DNA of 7,934 nt from an uncultured Lachnospiraceae bacterium (GCA_910580015.1 CAJTVT010000065.1:1-7934), one strand, 5' to 3'. Shown: positions 1 through 6,861, counted from the stretch's first letter. Notes: generated from the letters alone by a model not told the origin. A program made the numbers and translations.

Positions 1-16
1 GAATGAAAATTCATTC
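1..16. repeat. AT-rich palindrome downstream of purD
   Basis: The first bases form a near-perfect inverted repeat: GAATGA and TCATTC arms around a 4-base centre. It lies 41 bp past the purD stop codon and may continue beyond the window edge. There is no GC-rich stem or T-tract, so it does not look like an ordinary intrinsic terminator. It could be an operator for a neighbouring gene outside the window or simply chance. The arm heptamer GAATGAA also occurs inside genes here (for example 2465-2471), so significance is weak. Confidence 0.3.
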
Positions 17-24
17 TGCGTAAT

Positions 25-59
25 TAGTCTAAATATTAGGCGGTCAATACACTAGACTA
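25..59. repeat. 7-bp inverted repeat overlapping the purD stop codon
   Basis: TAGTCTA at 25-31 is the exact reverse complement of TAGACTA at 53-59, separated by 21 bases. The second arm contains the purD stop codon. In the purD mRNA this could fold into a weak stem-loop at the end of the gene. It lacks a U-tract and strong GC pairs, so a terminator role is not supported. It could contribute to 3' end stability or be coincidental. Confidence 0.25.
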
Positions 60-1328
60 TGCCTCATCAATGGCTTTTCCGATATCATGACGCATATATT
101 TATTGTCAAATTTCACCCACTCGGTTGCCTGATAAGCATTGGCACGCGCTTCTTTCAAATCTGTTCCCTTTGCTGTGATACCAAGGACACGCCCGCCATT
201 GGTAACGATTTTTCCATCCTTTAAGGCTGTGCCTGCATGGAAACAATAATACCCCTCTTCGGAATCAAATCTCTCCATACCCTTAATTTCAAAGCCCTTC
301 TCATAGGACACGGGATAACCGTCGGAGGCAAGCACCACGCAGACCGCCGCGTTATCCTCAAACTGCAAGTCGATCTTATCCAACTGGCCCTCTGTGCAAG
401 CCTCCATCACTTCTATCATGTCATTTTTCATACGAGGCAATACCACCTGTGCCTCTGGATCTCCAAAACGGGCATTATATTCCAACACCTTCGGCCCATC
501 TTCTGTCAACATCAATCCAAAGAAAATAATGCCTACAAAAGGACGTCCCTCTGCTGCCATGGCATCCACCGTTGCCTGGTATATATACTTTGTGCAGAAC
601 TCGTCAACCTCCTGTGTATAGAAAGGACTAGGCGAGAAGGTGCCCATTCCTCCAGTATTTAAGCCCTGGTCTCCATCTTTGGCACGCTTGTGATCCTGAG
701 CGGAGGACATAATCCGAATCGTTTTTCCGTCTACAAAGGACAACACTGACACCTCACGTCCAGTCATAAATTCCTCCACCACCATGTGGTTTCCAGCGGA
801 ACCAAACTTCTTGTCCTCCATAATCTCTTTGACCCCGGCCTTTGCCTCCTCCAGATTTTGACAAATCAACACACCTTTCCCCAGCGCAAGACCATCTGCT
901 TTGAGCACAATGGGCATTTTCGCCGTCTCCAGGTAAGCAAGTGCTTCTTTTGGATCATCAAATGTCTCATAAGCTGCCGTCGGAATGTTGTATTTTTTCA
1001 TAAGATCCTTGGAAAATGCCTTGCTACCTTCCAAGATTGCAGCGTTTTTCCTGGGACCAAACACTTTTAATCCTTCTGCTTCAAAAGCGTCCACCACACC
1101 GCCAACCAGTGGGTCATCCATGCCAATAATGGTAAAGTCGATCTCCTTTTCTTTTGCAAAGGACACCAACTTGTCAAATTCCATCGCTCCAATGGGCACA
1201 CATTCTGCAATCTGGCCAATGCCCGCATTTCCAGGAGCACAGTAGATCTTCTCCACTTTTGGGCTCTTTGCAGCGCTCACAGCAATAGCATGTTCACGGC
1301 CGCCGCTTCCTACAATCAATACTTTCAT
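57..1328 (-). CDS. purD: phosphoribosylamine-glycine ligase (GAR synthetase)
   Basis: PurD is a cytoplasmic ATP-grasp ligase that joins glycine to 5-phosphoribosylamine using ATP, giving GAR, the second step of de novo purine synthesis. The 423-residue length is normal for the monofunctional enzyme. The N-terminal GSGGREHA motif is at residues 7-14. The ATP-grasp part includes KADGLALGKG at 143-152, the VEEFMTGREVS segment at 184-194, the NTGGMG loop at 224-229 and NARFGDPEA at 285-293, which carries metal-binding residues. Two positions differ from the commonest form: GMDDPL (69-74) instead of GPE-PL, and L223 where GPNTGGMG has proline. I believe these are lineage variants rather than damage. 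The ATG at 1328 has AAGGAG six bases upstream. It is the last visible gene of the purE-purM-purN-purD run, 47 nt after purN. No downstream gene is visible. Confidence 0.97.
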   Translation of the reverse strand: MKVLIVGSGGREHAIAVSAAKSPKVEKIYCAPGNAGIGQIAECVPIGAMEFDKLVSFAKEKEIDFTIIGMDDPLVGGVVDAFEAEGLKVFGPRKNAAILEGSKAFSKDLMKKYNIPTAAYETFDDPKEALAYLETAKMPIVLKADGLALGKGVLICQNLEEAKAGVKEIMEDKKFGSAGNHMVVEEFMTGREVSVLSFVDGKTIRIMSSAQDHKRAKDGDQGLNTGGMGTFSPSPFYTQEVDEFCTKYIYQATVDAMAAEGRPFVGIIFFGLMLTEDGPKVLEYNARFGDPEAQVVLPRMKNDMIEVMEACTEGQLDKIDLQFEDNAAVCVVLASDGYPVSYEKGFEIKGMERFDSEEGYYCFHAGTALKDGKIVTNGGRVLGITAKGTDLKEARANAYQATEWVKFDNKYMRHDIGKAIDEA

Positions 1329-1375
1329 CTTATTCTCCTTTTCTTCACAGGCTTTTGTTCTCCTGCATCCATTTC

Positions 1376-2005
1376 TTATTCGCCCATAACAATCGCTTTT
1401 CCATCCACAACCTTCACCTTGTCATTGGCAATCAGATCAATCGCCTGAGGCAAAATCTTCCACTCTGCCTGTTCCATCACACGCTGTTGCAGCTCCTTGG
1501 GCGTATCTCCTGTTTCCACCATCACAGGCTGTTGCAAAAGAATGGGGCCAGTATCTGTCCCTTCATCCACAAAATGCACTGTCGCCCCAGTCACCTTAAC
1601 ACCGCGTTCCAATGCCCCCTCATGGACCTTCAGACCGTAAAATCCTGTTCCACAAAAAGAGGGGATCAGAGATGGATGGACATTGATAATTCGATTCCGA
1701 TACTCTTCAATCATCTGTTTTGGAAGTACCACAAGAAATCCTGCAAGCACAATCAAATCTGGGTGAAAACTGTTTACTTGATCCAAAAACGCCTGGTTGA
1801 AGCTGTCACGATCCTTGAACTGTTTTGGAGAAATACAGACACCAGGAATCCCATGTTCCTCTGCCCGCTTAAGTGCATATGCCCCAGCGTTATTGCTGAT
1901 CACCGCCTGGATTCTGGCATTCGTTATTGTCCCATTGTCAAGAGCATCCAGTATTGCCTGTAGGTTGGTTCCGCCGCCAGACACACAGACAATCATATTT
2001 AACAT
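1376..2005 (-). CDS. purN: phosphoribosylglycinamide formyltransferase (GART)
   Basis: PurN transfers a formyl group from 10-formyltetrahydrofolate to GAR, giving FGAR, the third purine step. At 209 residues it matches the usual bacterial enzyme. The phosphate-binding SGGGTNLQAI segment is at residues 9-18. The catalytic set is visible as N108 and H110 in NVHPSLIPSF and D151 in the TDTGP segment, matching the Asn-His-Asp triad known from the E. coli enzyme. The ATG at 2005 overlaps the end of purM by 7 nt and has GGGAG seven bases upstream. A second ATG at 1996 (residue 4) is possible but worse placed. The overlap implies translational coupling with purM. Because this enzyme is folate dependent, cells using it need not use the formate-dependent PurT. 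Confidence 0.96.
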   Translation of the reverse strand: MLNMIVCVSGGGTNLQAILDALDNGTITNARIQAVISNNAGAYALKRAEEHGIPGVCISPKQFKDRDSFNQAFLDQVNSFHPDLIVLAGFLVVLPKQMIEEYRNRIINVHPSLIPSFCGTGFYGLKVHEGALERGVKVTGATVHFVDEGTDTGPILLQQPVMVETGDTPKELQQRVMEQAEWKILPQAIDLIANDKVKVVDGKAIVMGE

Positions 2006-3024
2006 ACGGTCACTCCCTTTTCTCCATCCTGTACTCTGCCAATCACATAGGGTGTCTCGCCTGCTGCTTGAATCGCTTCCATGGCTTTTTCTACATCTTC
2101 CGGATCCACAGCCAGTACCATTCCAATTCCCATATTGTACGTATTATACATGGCCTTTTCTTCTACCTGGCCTTCTCTAGCTATCATGCCAAAAATTGCA
2201 GGCACTTCATAACTGTTCTTCTCTACCACTGCATGTTTTCCTTCTGGCAGCATTCTTGGTATATTTTCATAGAATCCGCCCCCAGTAATATGACTACAGC
2301 CTTTTACACGCACTCCTGCCTCCTTGATGGAACGCAGCGCTTTTACATAGATCTTGGTAGGTTCAAGCAAAGCTTCTCCCAAAGTTTTACCCAATTCTTC
2401 ATGATATGTATTTAATGTCTGCTGATCCATCGAAAAGACCTTACGTACCAGTGAGAACCCATTCGAATGAACGCCTGAACTTGCCATGCCAATCAGCACA
2501 TCTCCTGCTTTCAGGTCTGCACCTGTGATAATGTCCTTTTCGTCTACCACGCCCACTGCAAATCCAGCCAAATCATATTCATCCTCTGGATAAAATCCTG
2601 GCATTTCGGCTGTCTCTCCACCAATCAACGCAGCATTACTCTGGATACATCCTTCTGACACCCCGCTTACTATCTCAGCGATCTTCTCTGGAAAATTCTT
2701 TCCGCAGGCAATATAATCCAGGAAAAATAACGGCTCTCCGCCCGCACAGGCAATATCATTGACACACATCGCCACACAGTCAATTCCGATGGTATTATGT
2801 TTGTCCAGTAAAAAGGCAAGCTTCAGCTTAGTTCCCACTCCGTCTGTACCAGATACCAGTGTGGGTTTCTCCATATCTTTAAATTTCTCCATGGAAAATG
2901 CACCTGAAAACCCTCCCAGATTGGTCAATACTTCCGGCCTCATGGTCTGCTGTACATGTTTTTTGATGAGCTCCACTGATTGATATCCTGCTTCAATGTC
3001 AACACCTGCATTTTTGTAATCCAT
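1999..3024 (-). CDS. purM: phosphoribosylformylglycinamidine cyclo-ligase (AIR synthetase)
   Basis: PurM uses ATP to close the imidazole ring of FGAM, giving AIR, the fifth purine step. With the start chosen here it has 341 residues, close to the usual 340-350. Family motifs are in order: SGTDGVGTKLKLAF at 58-71, DCVAMCVNDIACAGGEPLFFLDY at 82-104, GGETAEMPGFY at 135-145, ASSGVHSNGFSLVRK at 181-195 and HITGGGFYENIPRMLP at 245-260. The reading frame is open upstream to an ATG at 3087, but that adds 21 residues rich in His, Gln and Asp not typical of the family and has no ribosome binding site. The ATG at 3024 has a perfect AGGAGG seven bases upstream. The gene follows purE after 130 bp and overlaps purN by 7 nt. 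Confidence 0.96.
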   Translation of the reverse strand: MDYKNAGVDIEAGYQSVELIKKHVQQTMRPEVLTNLGGFSGAFSMEKFKDMEKPTLVSGTDGVGTKLKLAFLLDKHNTIGIDCVAMCVNDIACAGGEPLFFLDYIACGKNFPEKIAEIVSGVSEGCIQSNAALIGGETAEMPGFYPEDEYDLAGFAVGVVDEKDIITGADLKAGDVLIGMASSGVHSNGFSLVRKVFSMDQQTLNTYHEELGKTLGEALLEPTKIYVKALRSIKEAGVRVKGCSHITGGGFYENIPRMLPEGKHAVVEKNSYEVPAIFGMIAREGQVEEKAMYNTYNMGIGMVLAVDPEDVEKAMEAIQAAGETPYVIGRVQDGEKGVTVC

Positions 3025-3031
3025 TATTTTT

Positions 3032-3037
3032 CCTCCT
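3032..3037 (-). promoter_or_regulatory. ribosome binding site deciding the purM start
   Basis: AGGAGG, a full anti-16S match, ends seven bases before the ATG at 3024. It supports this start over the in-frame ATG at 3087, which has no such site. Confidence 0.85.
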
Positions 3038-3154
3038 GTTTTTGTATGAAAATGATACATATCTTGTTGGTGATCCATGTTTCTCAACTGCTAAGCGCGG
3101 CCACTCTGCGCCAGCTATATCTTTTTAATGTGCGTCCTTGCAGATACCGAATTT

Positions 3155-3655
3155 TTAGTAATTTTTATATCCAACTTCCTGCAATCTGGCATCTTTGGCC
3201 TTCACCTGCTCCTTCAACTTCTCAGAATACTCCTTCAGTTTTGTGAGCACTGCATCATCAGAAGTGGCAAGAATCTTTGCCGCCAAAAGACCTGCATTGG
3301 CTCCGCCGTTGATTGCTACCGTGGCAACTGGAATCCCAGAAGGCATTTGTACAATAGAATACAAAGAATCTCTGCCTCCTAGAGATGTGGTATGCATGGG
3401 AATTCCAATAACTGGCATGGGAAAGATCGCTGCGCACATGCCCGGAAGATGGGCCGCCATTCCAGCACCTGCGATAATTACCTTAAAGCCCTTTTCTTCT
3501 GCTGATTTTGCATATTCAAAAAACACATCTGGTTCCCGATGTGCTGAGATTATCGTCATTTCATATGGGATTCCCAGCTCTTCTAAGATATCTGCTGCCT
3601 TTGCCATCACAGGCATGTCCGAATCGCTGCCCATAACAATTCCTACTTTTGCCAT
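3155..3655 (-). CDS. purE: N5-carboxyaminoimidazole ribonucleotide mutase (class I-like PurE)
   Basis: PurE produces CAIR, the sixth purine step. Class I enzymes rearrange N5-CAIR made by PurK, while class II enzymes carboxylate AIR with CO2 directly. The 166-residue protein has MGSDSDMPVM at residues 8-17, the SAHR motif with its catalytic histidine, AGAGMAAHLPGM, and DSLYSIVQMPSGIPV. SAHR rather than SAHK points to class I. The residue after SAHR is Glu where E. coli has Thr, and the late segment reads INGGANAGLLA rather than the E. coli AGAANAALLA form; both look like lineage variants. The ATG at 3655 has AAGGAG eight bases upstream. It is first in the pur run, 205 bp after the aminopeptidase gene, with its own promoter. 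No purK lies in the window, so the source of N5-CAIR is not shown here. Confidence 0.95.
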   Translation of the reverse strand: MAKVGIVMGSDSDMPVMAKAADILEELGIPYEMTIISAHREPDVFFEYAKSAEEKGFKVIIAGAGMAAHLPGMCAAIFPMPVIGIPMHTTSLGGRDSLYSIVQMPSGIPVATVAINGGANAGLLAAKILATSDDAVLTKLKEYSEKLKEQVKAKDARLQEVGYKNY

Positions 3656-3663
3656 AATGTACT

Positions 3664-3669
3664 CTCCTT
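3664..3669 (-). promoter_or_regulatory. purE ribosome binding site
   Basis: AAGGAG lies eight bases before the purE ATG and about eight bases after the 3' arm of the leader hairpin at 3678-3701, so a structure or protein at that hairpin could affect access to it. Confidence 0.75.
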
Positions 3670-3677
3670 TTTCTCCA

Positions 3678-3701
3678 TGTTGTGCTTACTTTGCACAAAC
3701 A
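3678..3701 (-). promoter_or_regulatory. palindromic hairpin in the purE leader
   Basis: On the minus strand TGTTTGTGC, a 7-base AAAGTAA loop, and GCACAACA form a stem of eight pairs with one bulged T. As DNA it contains the perfect arms TTGTGC and GCACAA around a 7-base centre. It sits about 40-60 bases downstream of the predicted purE transcription start and just before the ribosome binding site. No U-tract follows, so it is not a terminator. It could be an operator for a repressor, an mRNA structure controlling initiation, or an RNA stabiliser. The structure is seen directly; the role is inference. Confidence 0.45.
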
Positions 3702-3746
3702 GCATGTCCATTTCGTTATTTTATTTTCAAATTTGTTTCCGCACAC

Positions 3747-3774
3747 ATTTTAGCATATTACAGCCAAAATTCAA
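3747..3774 (-). promoter_or_regulatory. candidate sigma-A promoter of the purEMND run
   Basis: On the minus strand a -35 box TTGAAT (3769-3774) is followed by a 16-bp spacer and a -10 box TAAAAT (3747-3752). The -10 is preceded by TATGC, a good match to the extended TRTGN element of Gram-positive promoters. The start of transcription would be near 3740, leaving a leader of about 85 nt. This is the best promoter match in the window and separates the pur genes from the aminopeptidase. No clear PurR PurBox or guanine riboswitch core is visible in the leader. Confidence 0.65.
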
Positions 3775-3792
3775 AGAGATTTTATCTTTTTT

Positions 3793-3834
3793 CATTCTGT
3801 CTTTGATAAGAAATTGTGTCTTCTTCATTCTATC
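3793..3834. repeat. imperfect direct repeat upstream of the purE promoter
   Basis: On the minus strand two copies of GAYAGAATGAA occur (starting at 3834 and at 3801), 33 bp apart, about three helical turns, just upstream of the -35 box. Such phasing would suit an activator or repressor with two sites on one face of the DNA. The region is A-rich, so chance similarity is plausible. Confidence 0.25.
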
Positions 3835-3860
3835 TTCAATGAAACCTGTCAATTTACAAA

Positions 3861-5942
3861 CTACAAGGTCTCAAGCAACGGCTGATTCAACGGTTCTGTA
3901 CCTGGCACTGTAAATTTACCGTCTTGTATTACATCCACCTTGGTTCCATCGTGTTTTATCACGGTAATCCTGTCCAGCTCGTCGTAGGGAATGGTAATGT
4001 CTGTGTGGCAGTTAAAATACGCCTTCTGTGGATCTGTCTTTCGAAGTTTGGAAACTTCATTCTCCCTTGCCACAATCTCCTTGCCATCTGGATTAAATAC
4101 GGCTGTATCTTCTGCCCAGCTATAGCAAGTGTCCCCCACAGCAAAATGAGGCCCAGTCTTCTCTGCAATTAAAATAGGAAGTTTTCCTTGTATTCCATAT
4201 TCTTTCCCCATCTGATAGGCTGTAGTATTGGTCCCAATGGCAAACTCGCCCAGAGGAAGGGTATCATGATGCTTCAACAAATTTTCCTTTAAAAATGCCT
4301 GATTTTCCTCTTCTGTATCAAAATTCCTACAAGTATAATGGGTAATCATACCATCTGTAAATTGAAGCTTCAAATCCAAATACTGAAATCCATTCAAATA
4401 AACCTTTGTTACATGGAGACACCCATTGGTTCCTGCGAGAACTGGAGATGTAAATACCTCCCCCACGGGAATATTAACATCTGCCACACAATTCTCAAAG
4501 ATCGTTTGCTTTTCTGGATGCTCCAATGGATATAACGCCACTGTCAAATCTGTGGTATTCCCAGCCTTTCCAGTAATATGAACAAATTCCCCCTGATCCA
4601 GCACATCAATCATTTTCTGCTGCATCTTCTGATACTGTGTATAGTCCAGCGTATTTATTTCCACAGTCTTTGCAAAAATTTCTTCAAATTTATCTCCAAT
4701 CTCTGGGATAGGATAGGCGATTATAGTATAACTGCGCTCCTCTCCTTTGACATAGGTGTTGGTAATCTTCATTGATTGGCTCGCATAATAGACATTTAAT
4801 TTTTGCTGCTTTTCCTGGAATTGCCAGGCAAACGGCTGATTTTTCGGCTCAAAATCTGTCTGACCAAAGGTCTCCACAACGGCTGGCCCTGCATACCATG
4901 CTGCTTGCTCTTTTCGATTCTCATAGGCCGTCTGCAACGCTTCCAGACGTCGTTCCACCAATGCCTTATCCAGATAAACCGCTTGATCGGACTTGTGATC
5001 ATATTCAAACTGGCGATTGGGCGAGGTGCTCTCCACGGAACGGCTACCAGTTTTTCTTCCAGAAAATGAAAGTTCGCCCACTCTGGACACGACTGGCTGC
5101 AATCCCATTTTTTGAAAATTCTTCACAGCCGCGCGCATCATACGCTCAAATCCCACTGGATAACGAATCCCTACGTATTTCTTCTTAGACAAATCTTTTC
5201 CAGTGACCTCAAATCCAATCCGGTAACCTTCGGTGTAAGTATCTGCCATAGCCTGAATCTCTTCCTCTGGCATACGATTTAAAAACTCAGCCGTTTTTCT
5301 CTCATTTTCTGTAATATAGAATCCATAACGGTACAGATATCTCAGATCCGAAAGGTCGCTGTCCATAATGATCCTTACATAGAAATCCAGCTCTGGACTG
5401 CTCTGGGACAATACGCCAATCTCCGTAAAGATTTCCCCATAATCATGAAAAAACCAGTATAGAATGTTCCGAATCTCTTCTATCGCTGGCTCTTTTTCCT
5501 GTTCAAAGCAATTGTAGATTTCCACCAAAAGCTCTCCAAAAATCGTAAGCTCAAAATTTCTCCCTTCAAAAGCATAGGGAATCAGAGAACGAATATCCGC
5601 ATACAGCATTCCCAACAGTTTTCCATACGATTCACCCAACTGCCCTGCTGCATACGCAGGATTCCCATAACTCGTCTCATAACATTCTGGCAAGATTTCC
5701 TGATACAGCTCCTGGTTTTTCTCTTTCCATTCCTTCTGACTTTTGTCTTCCCATGCTCCCTGGCAAATCTCCTCTTCCAGACTGCACAGATCTCTCAAAA
5801 ACAATGCTGTATGCTGGAAATAGGTCCGAAAGGGATCTATTGTAGTTTCCTCTGTCGTCATCTGTTCTAGCCGTTCCACCAGCAATGGAAAACGTTCCTG
5901 TACATGCTCCCTGTACGGCTGCCAAAATTCCTGATATTTCAT
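3861..5942 (-). CDS. M29-family metallo-aminopeptidase with long N-terminal extension
   Basis: This 693-residue protein has the C-terminal signature of peptidase family M29 (thermophilic aminopeptidases such as AmpS, AmpT and PepS), two-metal enzymes that remove N-terminal residues from peptides in the cytoplasm. Expected ligands are all present: E495 in GEVFTSP, E566 in GEFAIGTN, E594 and H599 in AEKTGPHFAVG, Y607, and H646 plus D648 in the CHTD motif. The M29-like part seems to begin near residue 230, where a segment resembling the family N-terminal lobe starts. Residues 1-228 are acidic, mostly helical in appearance, and I do not recognise a domain there. Usual M29 enzymes have about 400-420 residues, so this is a long variant. 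No signal peptide or membrane segment is seen. The ATG has GAGG seven bases upstream. It stands alone, 125 bp after the DUF6142-like gene and 205 bp before purE. Substrate preference cannot be read from sequence. Confidence 0.85.
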   Translation of the reverse strand: MKYQEFWQPYREHVQERFPLLVERLEQMTTEETTIDPFRTYFQHTALFLRDLCSLEEEICQGAWEDKSQKEWKEKNQELYQEILPECYETSYGNPAYAAGQLGESYGKLLGMLYADIRSLIPYAFEGRNFELTIFGELLVEIYNCFEQEKEPAIEEIRNILYWFFHDYGEIFTEIGVLSQSSPELDFYVRIIMDSDLSDLRYLYRYGFYITENERKTAEFLNRMPEEEIQAMADTYTEGYRIGFEVTGKDLSKKKYVGIRYPVGFERMMRAAVKNFQKMGLQPVVSRVGELSFSGRKTGSRSVESTSPNRQFEYDHKSDQAVYLDKALVERRLEALQTAYENRKEQAAWYAGPAVVETFGQTDFEPKNQPFAWQFQEKQQKLNVYYASQSMKITNTYVKGEERSYTIIAYPIPEIGDKFEEIFAKTVEINTLDYTQYQKMQQKMIDVLDQGEFVHITGKAGNTTDLTVALYPLEHPEKQTIFENCVADVNIPVGEVFTSPVLAGTNGCLHVTKVYLNGFQYLDLKLQFTDGMITHYTCRNFDTEEENQAFLKENLLKHHDTLPLGEFAIGTNTTAYQMGKEYGIQGKLPILIAEKTGPHFAVGDTCYSWAEDTAVFNPDGKEIVARENEVSKLRKTDPQKAYFNCHTDITIPYDELDRITVIKHDGTKVDVIQDGKFTVPGTEPLNQPLLETL

Positions 5943-6067
5943 ATTACAACCTCACATACTCATTTTATTTTTGTATATATTTTGTATCTTTACCTGCTGA
6001 TTTTCGAAGCAATATCGCCTCATACTATATTCTGATACACTGAAATCAATCTGTCGTCATATCAACA

Positions 6068-6397
6068 TCAACTGACAACATAAAATCCCAAAACATACAC
6101 AGCCACCCATCCTGCCAACATGATTCCTGAGCTGACGCTTCCCAAAACAGAAAACAGCTTATAATCTTCTCCCTTAAAGCTAAAAAGCCCCATGATAAAA
6201 GACATTGCTGTGAGAATCAATGCCAAAAGTCCAGCGCTGCCCACATACACATTTGCATTTCCTTCTTTCTGTATGGATAACATAATCATCCCAATTTCCG
6301 ACAAAAGGGACAAAAGGGCAAGTGCAAATGACACTTTCCCCAATTTTGAATGCTTTTTATGTGCAAACTTATACACATTTCTCTTTTTTCGTCTCAT
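6068..6397 (-). CDS. DUF6142-like small three-helix membrane protein
   Basis: This 109-residue protein has a strongly basic N-terminus (RRKKR at 2-6 and more Lys and His up to 21), then three hydrophobic segments at about 21-42, 50-73 and 80-107. By the positive-inside rule the N-terminus would face the cytoplasm. The sequence resembles the uncharacterised DUF6142 family common in Lachnospiraceae; this assignment is from memory. No catalytic or ligand motif is evident. The ATG at 6397 has AAGGAG five bases upstream, a good site lying inside the end of the VanZ gene, which it overlaps by 29 nt in another frame. That overlap implies coupled translation. Its function is unknown; context suggests work with the VanZ-like protein in the membrane. 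Confidence 0.8.
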   Translation of the reverse strand: MRRKKRNVYKFAHKKHSKLGKVSFALALLSLLSEIGMIMLSIQKEGNANVYVGSAGLLALILTAMSFIMGLFSFKGEDYKLFSVLGSVSSGIMLAGWVAVYVLGFYVVS

Positions 6398-6848
6398 ATG
6401 TTCTCCTTATCCGATTCATCCACAAGAAAATCAAACATCCCAGTGCTCCTCCAATGGTATTGAGTAAAAGATCATCCACATCAAAACTTCCCACCTTGGA
6501 TATTAGCTGAATTGTCTCCACAATCAGACTAAATTCAAAGCTGAAAAACACCGTATACAGAAAAGATCTGCATTTTGGATGCAATATCGGCATAAAAAAA
6601 CCAAAGGGAAAAAATGCGACAATATTCCCTACCAGATTCAATAATACCGCCTTTGTTCCCAGGACATGGCGATATTTAATAAAACGTCCAATTTCTTTAA
6701 ACAATTCCAGATTATAATGATAAGTTCTTCCCTCAAAAGTACGCCCAGTGCTTTCTGCAAAAAACAGAAAATATGTCAGGCAAATAATATAGACTCCGAA
6801 CATGACTTTACTGCATATCCGGAGTATTTTTCTGTAATCCTTTTTCAA
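6369..6848 (-). CDS. VanZ-family membrane protein, probable TTG start
   Basis: With a TTG start at 6848 this gives 159 residues. Four hydrophobic segments are seen at about 12-31, 66-88, 95-116 and 127-145. The VanZ-family core is present: NIVAFFPFGFFMPIL near 75-89, an E-x-x-Q pair (E111, Q114), then FDVDDLLLNTIGG near 122-134 with the conserved Asp cluster and Asn. VanZ itself gives low-level teicoplanin resistance, but most family members are of unknown role, so resistance should not be inferred. The frame is open to an ATG at 6926, but that start would overlap the upstream small gene by 67 nt and lacks a ribosome binding site. TTG has AAGGG eight bases upstream, overlapping the stop of that small gene. 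It lies 11 nt after it and overlaps the next gene by 29 nt. Confidence 0.85.
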   Translation of the reverse strand: MKKDYRKILRICSKVMFGVYIICLTYFLFFAESTGRTFEGRTYHYNLELFKEIGRFIKYRHVLGTKAVLLNLVGNIVAFFPFGFFMPILHPKCRSFLYTVFFSFEFSLIVETIQLISKVGSFDVDDLLLNTIGGALGCLIFLWMNRIRRTYETKKEKCV

Positions 6849-6856
6849 TTTTCCAA

Positions 6857-6861
6857 CCCTT
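6857..6861 (-). promoter_or_regulatory. ribosome binding site deciding the VanZ-family TTG start
   Basis: AAGGG overlaps the TAA stop of the upstream 50-codon gene and is eight bases from TTG at 6848. It supports that start over ATG 6926 and suggests ribosomes finishing the small gene can restart here. Confidence 0.6.

Noticed and set aside
1355..1963. 202-codon open frame on the plus strand opposite purN
   Set aside because: It lies wholly antisense to a confident purN, is rich in Cys, His and Leu from reversed codons, and has no ribosome binding site or recognisable motif.
3025..3087. Longer purM start at ATG 3087
   Set aside because: The added 21 residues are unlike the family, and the AGGAGG site is correctly spaced only for ATG 3024.
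3656..3740. Guanine riboswitch or PurR PurBox in the purE leader
   Set aside because: The leader is only about 85 nt, lacks the conserved three-way junction sequences, and shows no convincing pair of CCGAAC-like boxes.
3195..3806. 203-codon plus-strand open frame opposite purE and its leader
   Set aside because: The first two thirds mirror purE codons and the remainder crosses the promoter region; no family resemblance.
3827..3852. Perfect TTGACA (minus strand, 3847-3852) as a -35 box for purE
   Set aside because: The only good -10-like hexamer, TAGAAT, lies 14 bp away, too short; at 17 bp the match is poor. The promoter at 3747-3774 is better.
5943..6067. Terminator or promoter between the DUF6142-like gene and the aminopeptidase gene
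   Set aside because: The AT-rich 125 bp has only short imperfect stems without a T-tract. TTGATT followed after 16 bp by TAGTAT is a weak promoter match, not enough to call.
6369..6848. Glycopeptide resistance gene vanZ
   Set aside because: The family match is real but no vanHAX or vanRS genes are nearby, and most VanZ-family proteins have no link to resistance.
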